A stretch of DNA of 41,374 nucleotides from Akkermansiaceae bacterium (GCA_903888515.1 CAISTY010000128.1:1-41374), one strand, 5' to 3'; counted from the stretch's first letter, positions 7,382 to 15,135 are shown. Translations and numbers: made by a program. The notes: generated from the sequence alone by a model not told the origin.

Positions 7382-7946
7382 GTTTGTTTTGCGTAGAGAG
7401 ACAGAAGAGAAGAAGACAGAAGACAAGAACAGAAGATTTTCTAACCGCCAAGGCGCCAAGCACGCCAAGGGAAGAGTTTTTTATTGGAAGAGAAGATTTT
7501 CTAACCGCGAAAAGCGCGAAGGAACGCGAAAGGAAGAGGAAGAGGAAGAGAAGAGGATTTGAACAGAAGGTAACGAAGGGTGCCAAATGGAGGGATTTTC
7601 AAGCAGACCTTTGACGATTATTTTGCTTTAGAGAGGATTTTCTAACCGCCAAGGCGCCAAGCACGCCAAGGGAAGAGTTTTTTGTTGGAAGAGGAAGAGG
7701 AGGTCACTGGTCATTGGTGAAGAGAAGAGGAAGAGATTGGGGATAGTGGATTGTGGATGATCTTCGATCTTCGATCCACGATCTCCGAGGGGAGGATAGC
7801 CGTCCCGGCTGTCACGGCCAACGGGCGTCCCCGCCTGTTGTTTGCCGCCACCGAAACGGCTTTATGATTTCTGGCGCAGAACGTCGCAGGTCAAACGCGT
7901 GATTGCCAATTCAAGAGAATTGCTACTATGCTAAGTCCCCATTAAG
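7382..7946. repeat. Gene-free repeat mosaic C
   Basis: No gene is visible. Repeats in order: CTAACCGCCAAGGCGCC (7437-7475), CTAACCGCGAAAAGCGCG (7497-7535), the ~100-bp block shared with 2718-2820 (7553-7660), another CTAACCGCCAAGGCGCC unit (7636-7685), a CATTGG unit, and a GATAGTGG...GATCTTCGATC block (7735-7786) that has a near-identical inverted copy at 11541-11590. 7790-7946 is unique sequence and contains nothing I can name. Confidence 0.8.
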
Positions 7947-8507
7947 TTATTTTGTCTCCTGAACACGTATAAGCTGCCGAAAAACCTCGACGATTTTTTC
8001 ATCCTCGCTAAGCACTGGCGAACTTGGGGACTTCAGAGTAAAAACCTTGAACACCCCCCTGTCCACAATGAGATCGGCCCTAAACAAACTCACGCTAGTT
8101 CCATATATTTTCAACAATATCCATGTATTTCTATGAAGGATCATGAAATTATGATATTTTATCTCAAGGCCCACAGGCTGGTTGCTCATGGGTTTAAGTG
8201 ATTTCTTTTTCCATTGATCAATCTTTGTCAATGTGTCGTCTACACTTTTCAAAGTTAAGCTTTGGAAGGCAAAGACATCATCAGTAATGTATAATTCTGT
8301 CATACCTCTATGCAGACGATCGAGAGCAACACCTTTATTGTCATCCAAACCATCCGGAAGTATTGTGATATTACTAATTGGCACATATTCAGCCTTACAT
8401 TTCAATATAACGTATTTCCCCACTGAATCAGTACCCCCATAACTAGAACTAGTAAGGCACCCGAACAAATAAATTGCAAAGCAACAAAGTATATACTGAG
8501 GTTTCAT
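7947..8507 (-). CDS. Putative lipoprotein of unknown function
   Basis: A 186-residue protein. Starting from ATG 8507, residues 1-17 (MKPQYILCCFAIYLFGC) form a lipoprotein signal with a lipobox ending at Cys17, so it is probably lipid-anchored in the cell envelope. An upstream in-frame start would add eight residues before the signal and is less likely. The mature part has alternating strands (VGKYVILKCKAEYVPISNITILP, VGLEIKYHNFMILHRNTWILLKIYG) and no known motif. The gene is markedly AT-rich compared with the rest of the window, which suggests recent acquisition. It has no operon partner. Confidence 0.68.
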   Translation of the reverse strand: MKPQYILCCFAIYLFGCLTSSSYGGTDSVGKYVILKCKAEYVPISNITILPDGLDDNKGVALDRLHRGMTELYITDDVFAFQSLTLKSVDDTLTKIDQWKKKSLKPMSNQPVGLEIKYHNFMILHRNTWILLKIYGTSVSLFRADLIVDRGVFKVFTLKSPSSPVLSEDEKIVEVFRQLIRVQETK

Positions 8508-8781
8508 GGATCGAATTTCGTGCTCTCCCACCTTTTTGTTTTAGTGTGCCCGGGGTTTTGACCGCCTACGGAACGCCAGGCGGACACCGGAAAGGTGCAG
8601 GCGCTTGGGGTTGGCAGGGCGGTAGTCATCGCTGGATCGGTGCATAGCAGGGCGGCAGCCCCGTGGCGAGCGGAAAGTTCCGGCCATGACCAACCGGGAA
8701 CGACATTGGCGTCCTGCCGCCCTCCGATGGATACCGGCAACGGTCGTCAGAGCCGCCCTCGCTGCTGCCGTGCAAGTCGCC

Positions 8782-9024
8782 TCTCTGGAATCAGTCCGCG
8801 CATTGCAACAATTCAACCAGCTCATTGACTCTCACAGCCGCTTCAGAAAAACCAAGCGGTCATCGTCGGTTCAACCACCATCTTCCCGCTATCGCCACGG
8901 GCCATGACATGATACAACGCTCCCGGATACTGGAATCTCAACGGCCTCGCCATGCCTGCTTCTCTTCCATTGCCGCTCCCGCGTCTATCCTCATTTGTCG
9001 CAATGCGCGGACTGGTTCCAGAGA
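8782..9024. repeat. 25-bp inverted repeats around a transposase relic
   Basis: GCAATGCGCGGACTGGTTCC with GAGA following at 9000-9024 matches the reverse complement of 8782-8806 at 24 of 25 positions. The pair brackets a truncated RAYT gene, as expected for the ends of a small transposable or REP-type unit. The 270 bases from 8508 to 8781 hold no gene I can support. Confidence 0.6.
8835..8953 (-). pseudogene. RAYT (REP-associated tyrosine transposase) relic, N-terminus
   Basis: Minus from 8953 reads MARPLRFQYPGALYHVMARG then DSGKMV, the unmistakable start of a Y1/RAYT transposase. A frameshift near 8880 then gives TDDDRLVFLKRL, which continues the family sequence, before a stop. Only ~40 of the expected 200-300 residues remain; the HUH motif and catalytic Tyr are missing. 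It is distinct from the intact transposase at 25018, which starts MRRARW. Confidence 0.75.
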
Positions 9025-9044
9025 TGTCGCGTCCTGTTCGGCTT

Positions 9045-9383
9045 TTATTTCGGTGTGCGAGCCAATAAAGACTGACGACCAAAAAGCATGAATGGAGCGC
9101 CCACGAATATAGAAATCAGCAATACTAGCGGCCATGCACGAACAGGATTAAGGGGATAGGGACCATCCCGTAGAGCTTCCATATACGTTTTGTATGCGCC
9201 AGCAGCATCATCTACATCTAAGTCATCAACGACAACACGGACGCCTCCAATCGTATTGCTATAACACCAAAAAAGCTGCACGAAATACTCATCATTCAAG
9301 GACGCATCGATTCCTTGATCTCCCAAATAGGCTCGAAACAGGTGTGCATCCTCCGGTGTCGTAAATGTTGCGATTGTCGTCAT
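9045..9383 (-). CDS. DUF2007-like protein with a C-terminal membrane segment
   Basis: A 112-residue protein. Residues 1-65 (MTTIATFTTPEDAHLFRAYL, then GIDASLNDEY and GGVRVVVDDLDVDDA) match the DUF2007 pattern: strand, helix starting with an acidic residue, strand, and a VxVxxxDxxxA ending. Such domains are thought to act in signalling or regulation but are uncharacterised. A hydrophobic segment AWPLVLLISIFVGAPFML near 84-101 should anchor it in the membrane. The order on the minus strand is a membrane protein (10931), a SecD-like lipoprotein (10391), then this gene, all unrelated housekeeping-like fragments on an accessory island. Confidence 0.72.
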   Translation of the reverse strand: MTTIATFTTPEDAHLFRAYLGDQGIDASLNDEYFVQLFWCYSNTIGGVRVVVDDLDVDDAAGAYKTYMEALRDGPYPLNPVRAWPLVLLISIFVGAPFMLFGRQSLLARTPK

Positions 9384-9488
9384 GAGTATTTCTGCCGTCG
9401 ATGTGTTCCTACGGGAGCCAAAGGAAGGAGAACGGAATGAAATAGAAAAGTAGCAGCCCGTTAGGAGCCACGTCTTGTGCGCTTCTCT

Positions 9489-10391
9489 TCATTTGTTCTT
9501 GGGGTCTGATTGTGGTGCTACTAGCGGCGGCGCCTGTGACGAATTCGGTGGCACTGAGCCGAGAGTGGGAGATACGTTGCGTATCTCGTCGATTCTCAAG
9601 ACGGTTTCTAGCGGGTTCATCAACGCGTTGGCAAGGCTTTGCACCTCACCGGGTTCACGCAGCCCTTCCAAAATGAAGTATTTGCCCAGGGGCACCTGAT
9701 TGACTACCGGCGCGCACATCACCACGCCGTCCAGCACGATGGCAATGCGATCCCGTCCTGGGGTCATGTCCTTTGTGAGGGCGATCAACTTGTTGGTGCC
9801 TTCGCCATTGAGCGTGATGGAGACCGCATCGGCTTGCTGGGGCGAGGGCACGGCCAAGGCGATATCGTTGCCGCCGAGGGCGACGCGACGGTTCAGCAGA
9901 ATCGGAGTTTGGATTTCGTTGCCATCCGCATTCTTGTGTTTGTACATGTAGGCCTTGTAACCCGGGACGATTTCCGCACCGGCGGCGACGCGAGCGGCGA
10001 GACTCTTGCTATCGTGATTGCCAGGTTCGTCGTTGCGCGGGCTGACCTCACGCAGTTCGAGCTTGCCGATCTTTTCGAGGGTTTTCTTGATTTTGTCGAA
10101 CTCTTCCGGCGTGACGCCGGGAATTTGTAACAGGATGCCGTCGACTCCTTGGCGGGCGAGGATCGGTTTGGCCGTGCCCAAGCTGTTGAGGCGCTTCTTA
10201 ATGACCATGATCGCCTGGTCCACTTGGTGCGGAGTCACCGGCATCGTAGCGCCCGTATCATCGGTGCGCGGCTGGACGTGCAGGGAGAGTGCCGCGCCAC
10301 CGCGGATGTCAATACCACCCTCGCTGTCCGACTCCTTTTTGCAGGAAGGCAGAAGAACTAGAATGAAAAATGTCGTTAGGATGTATTTCAT
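9489..10391 (-). CDS. SecD-like periplasmic domain lipoprotein
   Basis: A 300-residue protein. From ATG 10391 it starts MKYILTTFFILVLLPSC, a lipoprotein signal with Cys17. The body resembles the large periplasmic part of SecD: HQVDQAIMVIKKRLNSLGT, then GILLQIPGVTPEEFDKIKKTLEKIGKLELREV (P1 domain), and NGEGTNKLIALTKD plus VVNQVPLGKYFILEG (head and base region). The six-helix membrane half of true SecD is absent, so it cannot be a translocase motor by itself. It may be a free accessory factor or an anchored domain with a changed role. An in-frame ATG nine codons upstream would destroy the lipobox position, so 10391 is preferred. The C-terminus is Pro/Ser-rich. It follows a small membrane protein gene on the same strand. 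Confidence 0.72.
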   Translation of the reverse strand: MKYILTTFFILVLLPSCKKESDSEGGIDIRGGAALSLHVQPRTDDTGATMPVTPHQVDQAIMVIKKRLNSLGTAKPILARQGVDGILLQIPGVTPEEFDKIKKTLEKIGKLELREVSPRNDEPGNHDSKSLAARVAAGAEIVPGYKAYMYKHKNADGNEIQTPILLNRRVALGGNDIALAVPSPQQADAVSITLNGEGTNKLIALTKDMTPGRDRIAIVLDGVVMCAPVVNQVPLGKYFILEGLREPGEVQSLANALMNPLETVLRIDEIRNVSPTLGSVPPNSSQAPPLVAPQSDPKNK

Positions 10392-10508
10392 ATGCTTGAA
10401 TTCTTGGCGGAACGCCATTGGTTGGCGCGCGGGTTCATGTTACCTTTCCAATTGTCGTGGGGGAAACTCCAATTGGTTGGTGCGCGGGACACGCGTGAAA
10501 GGGTGGAG

Positions 10509-10931
10509 TTAGTGGGGTGACGGAGGAGCTTCTGGTGTCTTGCCATCCGCGACTTCGGCAATTGCATTCCTAAGTATGAATAGCGAAATCAAAGTAATGA
10601 CAACAAACATCCCGGACAGAAACGATCCAAAAACTAATGGCTGCAAGCATTCTGCTGCTCCGGCCTGCCACGGCGATGGATCAAGCACACCCGACGAAAG
10701 CATATTCGTGAGAACCCTCTGCAAGTTGGAGGAGCAACCGTAGATGCCCAAAATGATTGGTAGCACGGAAGATGGCAGCAGTAATCGATTGAATAACACT
10801 GGACGCTTGAATGTAGCGCAAAGCGCACCAATGAAAAGGATCACGGAAAGCGCAATGAAATGCGCACTGCTTCCACATTCCATGTAGTAGTCAAGGAAGG
10901 TCTTTTGAACCATGGATGATATTGTAGCCAT
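10509..10931 (-). CDS. Small integral membrane protein
   Basis: A 140-residue protein with three likely membrane helices: AHFIALSVILFIGALCATF (~23-41), LLLPSSVLPIILGIYGC (~50-66) and LVFGSFLSGMFVVITLISLFIL (~98-119). The tail is short and Pro-rich. The layout faintly recalls MotA/TolQ/ExbB proton-channel subunits, but no diagnostic residue supports that. Palindromic element copy B ends about 24 bases upstream of this start, in the same relative orientation as copy A before the 3920 gene. It is followed by the SecD-like lipoprotein, 117 bases downstream, and may be cotranscribed with it. Confidence 0.65.
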   Translation of the reverse strand: MATISSMVQKTFLDYYMECGSSAHFIALSVILFIGALCATFKRPVLFNRLLLPSSVLPIILGIYGCSSNLQRVLTNMLSSGVLDPSPWQAGAAECLQPLVFGSFLSGMFVVITLISLFILRNAIAEVADGKTPEAPPSPH

Positions 10932-10954
10932 ACAAACGCGGGTCTAATCTATCG

Positions 10955-11162
10955 GCCGACAGTTTTAATATACAGCGCGCGGCAATCGTCCTTATTATAC
11001 GGCGTGCGGTATAATAAGGTACAATTGCCGCCCGGAAGTGCGGACTTCGTCCAGCGCCGCCGCAAAGCGGCGTTAGACAACGCCCCGTCTATCGGACCAG
11101 CGGCGTTTCCGCAAGGGAATTCTTCGGTTTTCTTCACCGGCATGGATTTACCGCCAAGCCGC
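10955..11162 (-). repeat. Palindromic element, copy B
   Basis: Inverted relative to copy A (3701-3910) and similar over nearly the whole ~208 bp. Its hairpin at 10979-11031 is better preserved: CCTTATTATAC and GTATAATAAGG form a perfect 11-bp dyad around an 8-base loop, and outer arms GCGGCAAT/ATTGCCGC extend the pairing to ~22 bases per side. TTGTAC and TATAAT again lie 19 bases apart on the minus strand. It also contains CGCCGCAAAGCGGCG followed by GTTAGAC. A GCCAAGCC-type repeat follows immediately. Confidence 0.75.
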
Positions 11163-11733
11163 CAAGCACGCCAAGGGATGCGGAAGAGATTGAGGATTGA
11201 GGATTGAAGAGGAAGAGATTTACCGCCAAGCCGCCAAGATCGCCAAGTGGCCAAAGGGGAATGAACTGCGAATAAGAGTGTTTTAACAGGGGCGGACGGA
11301 GGGAACGGAGGATAAAGAAATCGTCAAAGGTCAGCTTGAAAATCCCTCCATTTGGCACCCTCCGTTACCTCCTGTTCAAATCCTCTTCATCTTCCAACAA
11401 AAAAGCTCTTCCTTGGCGTGCTTTGCGCCTTGGCGGTTAAAAATTCCATGAAGAAAGACACGGGCAGGAATGCCCGTGCTCCGTTGTCTTCTTCCTCTTC
11501 ACCAATGACCAATGACCGATGACCAGTGACCAAGATAGGAGATCGAGGATCGTGGATCGAAGATCGAAGATCATTCCCAATCCACTATCCACAATCCACA
11601 ATCCACTATCCACTATCCACTATCCACTATCCACTATCCACTATCCACTATCCACAATCCTCAATCCACAATCCTCAATCCTCAATCCACAATCCACAAT
11701 CCTCAATCCTCAATCCTCAATCTCTTCCCCCCC
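11163..11733. repeat. Gene-free repeat mosaic D with microsatellite
   Basis: No gene is visible. It holds GCCAAGCC units (11147-11250), an inverted copy of the ~100-bp block (11320-11386), an inverted GCCAAGG unit (11408-11445), the third GGGCAGGAATGCCC hairpin (11459-11478), ATGACCA units (11501-11531), and the inverted copy of the 7735-7786 block (11541-11590). About 150 bases of CCACTATCCA/CCACAATCCTCAAT tandem repeats (11578-11728) follow. The tandem tract is open in more than one frame, but its His-Tyr-Pro-Leu-Ser-Thr-Ile repeats are an artefact of the DNA repeat. Confidence 0.85.
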
Positions 11734-12101
11734 TCACCCCATAGCCATGCAGTGGCTGGCGGATTCTTCCTCCTCGTGGAAGTCGGGGTCCATGAGGAGG
11801 GCGAGCAGGGCGGTGAGGCCGTAGGGGGCGGCGTAGGCGAGGTCTTTCTTTCAAGAAAGGTTTTGCAGAAGAGCTGGTTGGTGGCATCGGAGAAGAAGCG
11901 TTTTTCAAACTCGCGCTGCTTGAATGCCTCCTTCTGGTCTTCGCCCTCGTCATCCTTGAACTCGACGACGAAGCCATCGTCCGAGAGGAGCTGGGTGGTC
12001 ACCTCGCTGCGGGCGTCCACGACGATGGGATTGATCAGGAAGCCATCCTTCACGCCATCCAGCAGGGAGTAGCGGAAAGTGGGTTGGCTCCAAGAAAGCA
12101 T
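11734..12101 (-). pseudogene. Type I restriction HsdR (EcoEI-like) fragment joined to an unknown C-terminus
   Basis: Minus from about 12101 the sequence reads FRYSLLDGVKDGFLINPIVV, then DARSEVTTQLLSDDGFVVEF, a charged stretch, and REFEKRFFSDATNQLFCKTFLE. This matches the middle of type I restriction R subunits of the EcoEI family, in the DEAD-helicase region. Both the N-terminal nuclease part and all later helicase motifs are missing. Near 11845 the frame breaks at a CTTTCTT...AAGAAAG inverted repeat. A second frame then gives DLAYAAPYGLTALLALLMDP with an acidic, Ser/His/Cys-containing end and a TGA at 11734, which looks like the genuine C-terminus of another gene. This is a chimeric relic of at least two genes. 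Confidence 0.6.
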
Positions 12102-12220
12102 GCCGCGCTTCTAACCCACGGGTGGCCGTCCTAGCAACAGCAAACGCCCGCACACTCGCCCGCTGGACCTTGAGATGTCGCTATCCGCACCGCGGTCCTC
12201 CAGGCGGAGGCGCTGGCGGC

Positions 12221-12260
12221 TGGGGCGACGTGGGGCGACGTGGGGCGACGTGGGGCGAGG
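12221..12260. repeat. Decamer tandem repeat
   Basis: TGGGGCGACG occurs three times head to tail, plus a fourth unit ending AGG. The surrounding 12102-12483 holds no supported gene. On the minus strand 12412-12275 a short open frame (MISRLGKKPDAVIAGSSGIA...) looks protein-like and could be a remnant, but it is too short to call. Confidence 0.8.
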
Positions 12261-12483
12261 CACCGCTGCGGGTTTTACCGGCAGGTTGTTCCGCTCACTT
12301 CTTCCGCCAGCCCGGAATGCCCAGGGTGTTGCGCTTGCAGACCCGCGCGGAAGGCAATTCCGGAAGAACCGGCGATCACGGCATCGGGTTTCTTGCCCAG
12401 CCTTGAGATCATGGTTCGTGTCCAGCGCGTTTATGGTTTTGGGAGAGGGGGGATTCCCAGCCTGCGCTGAGAGATACGCCTGT

Positions 12484-12747
12484 TCATGAGAGCTTCGCGG
12501 TGATCATTGCCGCCAGGGATCGCGGGGTCGCCAGATTGACCCGCGTCAGGTCGGCGGGATCGAATACGATCCCGTAATAATCCTCCAAGGCGGCCGCCAC
12601 CGCGCGCATCACCGGCACGGCTTCCAGACCGGCGGCATACAAATCCCCGTCCTCCGGAAAATCCCAATCCAAATCCAACAACCCCTCGGCATTCAACCAA
12701 TCGATCAGCTCCGTGGGCCCGGGTGATGTGCGCTTCGTGAGTCCCAT
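12484..12747 (-). CDS. Acyl-carrier-like protein lacking the expected serine
   Basis: An 87-residue protein with the length and helix pattern of an acyl carrier protein: LIDWLNAEGLLD, DGDLYAAGLEAVPVMRAVAA, LEDYYGIVFDPADLTRVNLATPRSLAAMI. In carriers the second helix starts with (L/I)DS(M/L), the serine taking 4'-phosphopantetheine. Here the same position reads GLEAVPVM, so the serine is absent and Glu-Ala takes its place. The late LTRVNLATPRSLAAMI block is typical of DltC-like stand-alone carriers. Either it is a degenerate carrier or it works without the cofactor as a binding partner. It sits 129 bases downstream of the BaiN-like gene on the same strand and is the last gene before the accessory region; no ligase or acyltransferase is beside it. 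Confidence 0.65.
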   Translation of the reverse strand: MGLTKRTSPGPTELIDWLNAEGLLDLDWDFPEDGDLYAAGLEAVPVMRAVAAALEDYYGIVFDPADLTRVNLATPRSLAAMITAKLS

Positions 12748-12876
12748 GCGGGGAAACGGTGCAACGACATCCCCGCACTCATCAAGAGAAAATATTTACA
12801 GCCCTGCAATAAGCGCAATGGTCCGTCGCCAGGTCGCACGCAATGCCCGGGCTGGAGCCACGCTTGCCGCCGCAAC

Positions 12877-14139
12877 TCAGCAGCGGGACATCGCACACGC
12901 TTCGGCTGCCAGCCAGGCGGTGGAGAAGGCGATCTGCAGGTTGAACCCGCCGGTATCGGCATCGAGATCGATCATTTCACCGGCAAAATACAGGTGATTG
13001 ATGAGTTTGGATTCCATGGTGGCCGCATCCATCTCTGATGTCACCACTCCCCCGGCGGTGATGATGGCTTCCTTGAACGGACGGCAACCGGTGATGGTGA
13101 ACCTGAAATCCTTCAACAATAACAGAATGGCGCGTCTTTCCGCCGACGTCAATTGATGCCCCTCCTTGCGGCCTGCAATACCGGTTGCCTCAAGAAAAAC
13201 CGGGATCATGACGGCTGGCAGCCATTTGCGAAAAATGGAATCCATGCGCGTTTTCCCGTGCGCGGTGAGGTCGCGGACCAAGCGGGCATCCAGCTTTGCT
13301 TCGTCCAGTGCGGGCTTCAGGTCCACCGCAAGCTCAACCCTATGGCACTGGCGCAGCGCATCCACCATGCACCGGCTCAGCGTCAGAATGATAGGCCCGG
13401 ACAGCCCGAAATCGGTAAATAGCATCTCACCAAAGGCTTCCCTAACATTTTCCCCATCGACCCAAACCCTCGCCCTGACATTTTTCAGGCTCAATCCCTG
13501 CAGGCGTTGGGCGCGATTTCCCGCAGTCTCCATCGGGACCAGTGCCTGCCTTGGGGTTGCAATGGCATGTCCCACCGAAGATGCAAACCGGTAACCATCA
13601 CCATCCGAACCGGTGGCGGGATAGGACATCCCTCCGGTACATAAGATGATGTTGCGCGCGCGAATGATACGGTTGCCGTTCCGAGAGCGAACCTTCAAGC
13701 CTTCCACCATGCCTTCCCGCACGACAATATCCAATACCTTGTGCTGATAGCGGATTTCCACCCGGTGATGCAGCACCCATTGCATCAGGGCATGGACCAC
13801 ATCGGCGGATTTGTTGGAAACCGGGAACACGCGGCCTCCGCGTTCCACCACCGTGGCGCAGCCGTGGTCATGCAACAAGCGGATGATGTCGTCGGCAAAA
13901 AAGGTGGCAAAGGCATGCTGCAGGAACCGGCTGTTAGGATGGATGTGTTGGAAGAATTCACTTTGCGGGGCATCATTGGTGATATTGCATCTTCCCTTGC
14001 CGGTGAGCAGGAGTTTGCGCCCCGCCCGCTCCATTTTCTCCAGCAGCAGCACCTGGCACCCCAGTTCCGCCGCCCTGCCTGCCGCAATCAATCCCGCAGC
14101 CCCGGCACCCACCACGATGACATCATACATTTTCTCCAT
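12877..14139 (-). CDS. BaiN/HI0933 family FAD-dependent oxidoreductase
   Basis: A 420-residue flavoprotein of the HI0933/BaiN family, whose members are about this size. It has the dinucleotide-binding VVGAGAAGLIAAGRAAELG at 9-27, the family signature GRKLLLTGKGRCNITN (~40-55), GGRVFPVSNKSADVV, the second nucleotide motif CTGGMSYPATGSDGDGY, and the C-terminal TAGGVVTSEMD and LYFAGEMIDLDADTGGFNLQ blocks that bind FAD. BaiN members reduce C=C bonds in steroids in gut bacteria, but most of the family has no known substrate, so a specific role is not claimed. The start ATG is 12 bases after the hemB stop, so the two are probably cotranscribed. Confidence 0.92.
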   Translation of the reverse strand: MEKMYDVIVVGAGAAGLIAAGRAAELGCQVLLLEKMERAGRKLLLTGKGRCNITNDAPQSEFFQHIHPNSRFLQHAFATFFADDIIRLLHDHGCATVVERGGRVFPVSNKSADVVHALMQWVLHHRVEIRYQHKVLDIVVREGMVEGLKVRSRNGNRIIRARNIILCTGGMSYPATGSDGDGYRFASSVGHAIATPRQALVPMETAGNRAQRLQGLSLKNVRARVWVDGENVREAFGEMLFTDFGLSGPIILTLSRCMVDALRQCHRVELAVDLKPALDEAKLDARLVRDLTAHGKTRMDSIFRKWLPAVMIPVFLEATGIAGRKEGHQLTSAERRAILLLLKDFRFTITGCRPFKEAIITAGGVVTSEMDAATMESKLINHLYFAGEMIDLDADTGGFNLQIAFSTAWLAAEACAMSRC

Positions 14140-14151
14140 CGATACGACGGG

Positions 14152-15135
14152 TCAGTCATCCCTGAGCCAGCAGGCCGCTTGCCTGGCGAAATAGGTTAGA
14201 ATCATCGACGCTCCCGCACGCTTGATGGCCATCAGCGACTCGAGCACAATGGCACGTTCATCCAGCCAGCCGCCGGCGGCGGCGCTCTTGAGCATGAGAT
14301 ACTCGCCGCTCACCTGATAGGCCGCCACCGGCAGCGTGGTGGTGGCCCGGACGCGGGCAATGACGTCAAGATAGGGGCCGGCCGGCTTGACCATCAGCAT
14401 GTCCGCACCTTCGGACTCGTCCAGCAGGGTTTCCCTAACAGCCTCGCGCGTGTTGGCCGGATCCATCTGATAGGTTTTCTTATCGCCTTCCTTGGGTGCG
14501 GAATCGAGCGCCCCGCGGAACGGCCCGTAGAAGGCGGAAGCGTATTTCGCGGTATAACTCATGATCAAGACTCCGGTGAAATCCTCCGCGTCGAGAGCAT
14601 CGCGAATCGCGGCGACACGGCCGTCCATCATGTCGGAGGGTGCGACGATGTCCGCGCCGGCGCGGGCATGGCAGATCGCCTGCTGGCAGAGTACATCCAC
14701 GGTTTCATCGTTGAGGATGGTCAGGCCGCCACGCGCGTCGCGCCTGACGATGCCATCGTGACCGTCGGAGTTATAGGGATCGAGCGCGACGTCGGTGATG
14801 ACACAAAGCGTCGGATGGGCGGCTTTGAGCGCACGGATCGCTCGCGGCACGAGACCTCCACCATGACAGGCTTCCGCCGCTTGTGGCGACTTGAGAGTTT
14901 CCTCGATTTTCGGGAAAAGCACCACTGCCGGGATGCCCAGAGCATGGGCTTCTCCCGCCTCACGCACCAGGCTGTCGAGCGACCACCGGGTTACTCCCGG
15001 CATCGAGTCGATGGGTGTATCCACCGCGTCCTCGTGCAAAAACATGGGCAGGATGAAATTGGCGGGATCCAGTGTGGTCTCGCGGACCATCGAGCGGATC
15101 GCCGGCGATTGGCGGTTGCGGCGTGGGCGGTGCAT
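14152..15135 (-). CDS. hemB: Porphobilinogen synthase (delta-aminolevulinate dehydratase)
   Basis: A 327-residue HemB, normal length. It joins two 5-aminolevulinate molecules to porphobilinogen, the second step of tetrapyrrole synthesis, in the cytoplasm. Both Schiff-base lysines are present: K197 in SYTAKYASAFYGP and K250 in ADMLMVKPAGPYLD. The metal region reads ITDVALDPYNSDGHDG, with Asp/Ala where zinc enzymes have a cysteine triad, so it should be of the magnesium-dependent class. APSDMMDGRV and AYQVSGEY are further family blocks. The start follows the usual Arg-rich N-terminus (MHRPRRNRQSPAIRSMVRET). On the minus strand it lies between the M48 peptidase (133 bases upstream) and the BaiN-like gene (12 bases downstream). 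Confidence 0.96.
   Translation of the reverse strand: MHRPRRNRQSPAIRSMVRETTLDPANFILPMFLHEDAVDTPIDSMPGVTRWSLDSLVREAGEAHALGIPAVVLFPKIEETLKSPQAAEACHGGGLVPRAIRALKAAHPTLCVITDVALDPYNSDGHDGIVRRDARGGLTILNDETVDVLCQQAICHARAGADIVAPSDMMDGRVAAIRDALDAEDFTGVLIMSYTAKYASAFYGPFRGALDSAPKEGDKKTYQMDPANTREAVRETLLDESEGADMLMVKPAGPYLDVIARVRATTTLPVAAYQVSGEYLMLKSAAAGGWLDERAIVLESLMAIKRAGASMILTYFARQAACWLRDD

Noticed and set aside
2600-7790. The spaced GCCAAGG repeats as a CRISPR array.
   Set aside because: Units differ in length, spacing and orientation, the intervals are themselves repeats, and there are no cas genes.
8541-8825. A minus-strand frame whose end (SSDDYRPANPKRLHLSGVRLAFR) recalls the tail of a formylglycine-generating-enzyme domain.
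   Set aside because: The resemblance is short, upstream blocks of that domain are absent, and the frame is otherwise Arg/Ala-rich; not enough for a call.
9405-9470. TCCTACGGG...CCCGTTAGGA in the gap before the DUF2007-like gene as another attC site.
   Set aside because: The outer boxes pair with one base missing, but no L''/L' pairing or extrahelical base is visible inside, so it fails the attC layout seen at 4868-4936.
11526-11824. Open frames encoding His-Tyr-Pro-Leu-Ser-Thr-Ile repeats.
   Set aside because: They are translations of the CCACTATCCA microsatellite; several frames are open at once, and there is no start context or conserved end.
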